Positions 63,841 to 64,000 of a stretch of 64,000 bases of DNA are shown here, one piece after another (position 1 is the first letter of the stretch; the number at the start of each line of letters is the position of its first letter). The stretch is from Thiotrichaceae bacterium. Lineage in GTDB: Bacteria; Pseudomonadota; Gammaproteobacteria; Beggiatoales; Beggiatoaceae. Made by a program: the position numbers and the translations under genes. The notes beneath the pieces were generated by a model that did not search any database, was not told where the DNA came from, and was given only the letters and a program-made list of their open reading frames with translations. The DNA is taken from positions 60,130 through 124,129 of the forward strand of contig JAQTYU010000009.1 in the NCBI GenBank assembly GCA_028688145.1, given 5' to 3'.

Positions 63841-64000
63841 AAACCCTCTGTGCAGGAATCAATACCTGAAAGACTTAACAAATTGAGCGCCATGCTTCTC
63901 AATATCCCCATCACTAAAGCCTGACTAGGCTTCTTAAGCCTGCATTTATCTTCTAAAAACAGCACATCTTTAACCCAGTGTAAGTTATTTTCTATCTGTC
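63841..64000 (-). mobile_element. C-terminal fragment of an ISAs1-family transposase, reading into znuA
   Basis: Read on the minus strand from the window edge, the frame is open and gives NNLHWVKDVLFLEDKCRLKK followed by ILRSMALNLLSLSG. This matches the conserved C-terminus of ISAs1/H-repeat transposases (LHW.LDV...ED.C.I, then I+..A.NLL). There is no stop between it and the ZnuA part. More of the element should lie beyond the window. Confidence 0.7.

Overview
The window looks like a chromosomal segment of a gammaproteobacterium of moderate G+C (low to mid 40s percent by eye). The housekeeping genes (hemA, relA, priA, speA, purB, ispH, prfA, trmJ, thiG, queD, atpC, apbC/mrp, RoxA-type ribosomal oxygenase) are of gammaproteobacterial type. 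A phasin gene, an Rnf-type subunit, bacteriohemerythrin, two-domain GT2 enzymes, many short palindromic dispersed repeats and eroded insertion sequences suggest a Thiotrichales/Beggiatoaceae-like organism. That placement is inference from gene style; there is no rRNA or other marker here to prove it. I saw no rRNA, tRNA or CRISPR array.

Layout. 1-4.7 kb: surface-polysaccharide genes on the + strand (a two-domain glycosyltransferase cut by the window edge, a methyltransferase, a GT-C-like membrane protein). 4.8-6.3 kb: a small membrane protein and a phasin with a strong palindromic operator-like site. 6.4-11.5 kb: a minus-strand exopolysaccharide operon. In transcription order it has a degenerate HsdM-like methylase, a STAS protein, a Wza-type export lipoprotein and a Wzz/BY-kinase-like protein; three of its four products have lost the residues their families need. 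11.7-16.3 kb: apbC/mrp, a CBS protein, bacteriohemerythrin, a TPR membrane protein, a DUF1244 protein and an MBL-fold hydrolase. 16.5-20.1 kb: a 1177-residue mosaic surface protein. 20.4-23.3 kb: relA with a reductase-like partner. 23.7-25.5 kb: an orphan rnfE followed by two decayed insertion sequences (IS5-like and IS1-like). 25.7-35.7 kb: a ParA-like ATPase, hemA with a two-domain glycosyltransferase, copA, speA and a glycine-zipper lipoprotein. 36-41 kb: apbE, modA, a nucleotidyltransferase-like protein and priA. 41.4-43.5 kb: a small accessory island with a broken Uma2 gene, an unknown gene and an AbiE toxin-antitoxin pair. 43.6-51 kb: a PEP-synthase-like protein without its swivel histidine, ispH, purB-roxA and a DUF805 protein. 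51.2-54.6 kb: a three-gene glycosylation cassette. 54.9-59.6 kb: queD and neighbours, an SMR transporter, trmJ-prfA and thiG. 59.8-64 kb: an M23 peptidase, an atpC gene detached from the atp operon, a MITE-like element, and a zinc ABC transporter operon whose substrate-binding gene is fused in frame to the tail of an ISAs1-type transposase.

The most informative observations are the exopolysaccharide operon with three degenerate regulatory or enzymatic modules, the ISAs1-ZnuA chimera, the solitary atpC, the swivel His-to-Tyr change at 43.7 kb, the near-identical TTGTGCAnTGCAACA sites before the phasin and M23 peptidase genes, and several families of dispersed inverted repeats in intergenic gaps. 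Assignments come from reading motifs by eye; no database search was run.
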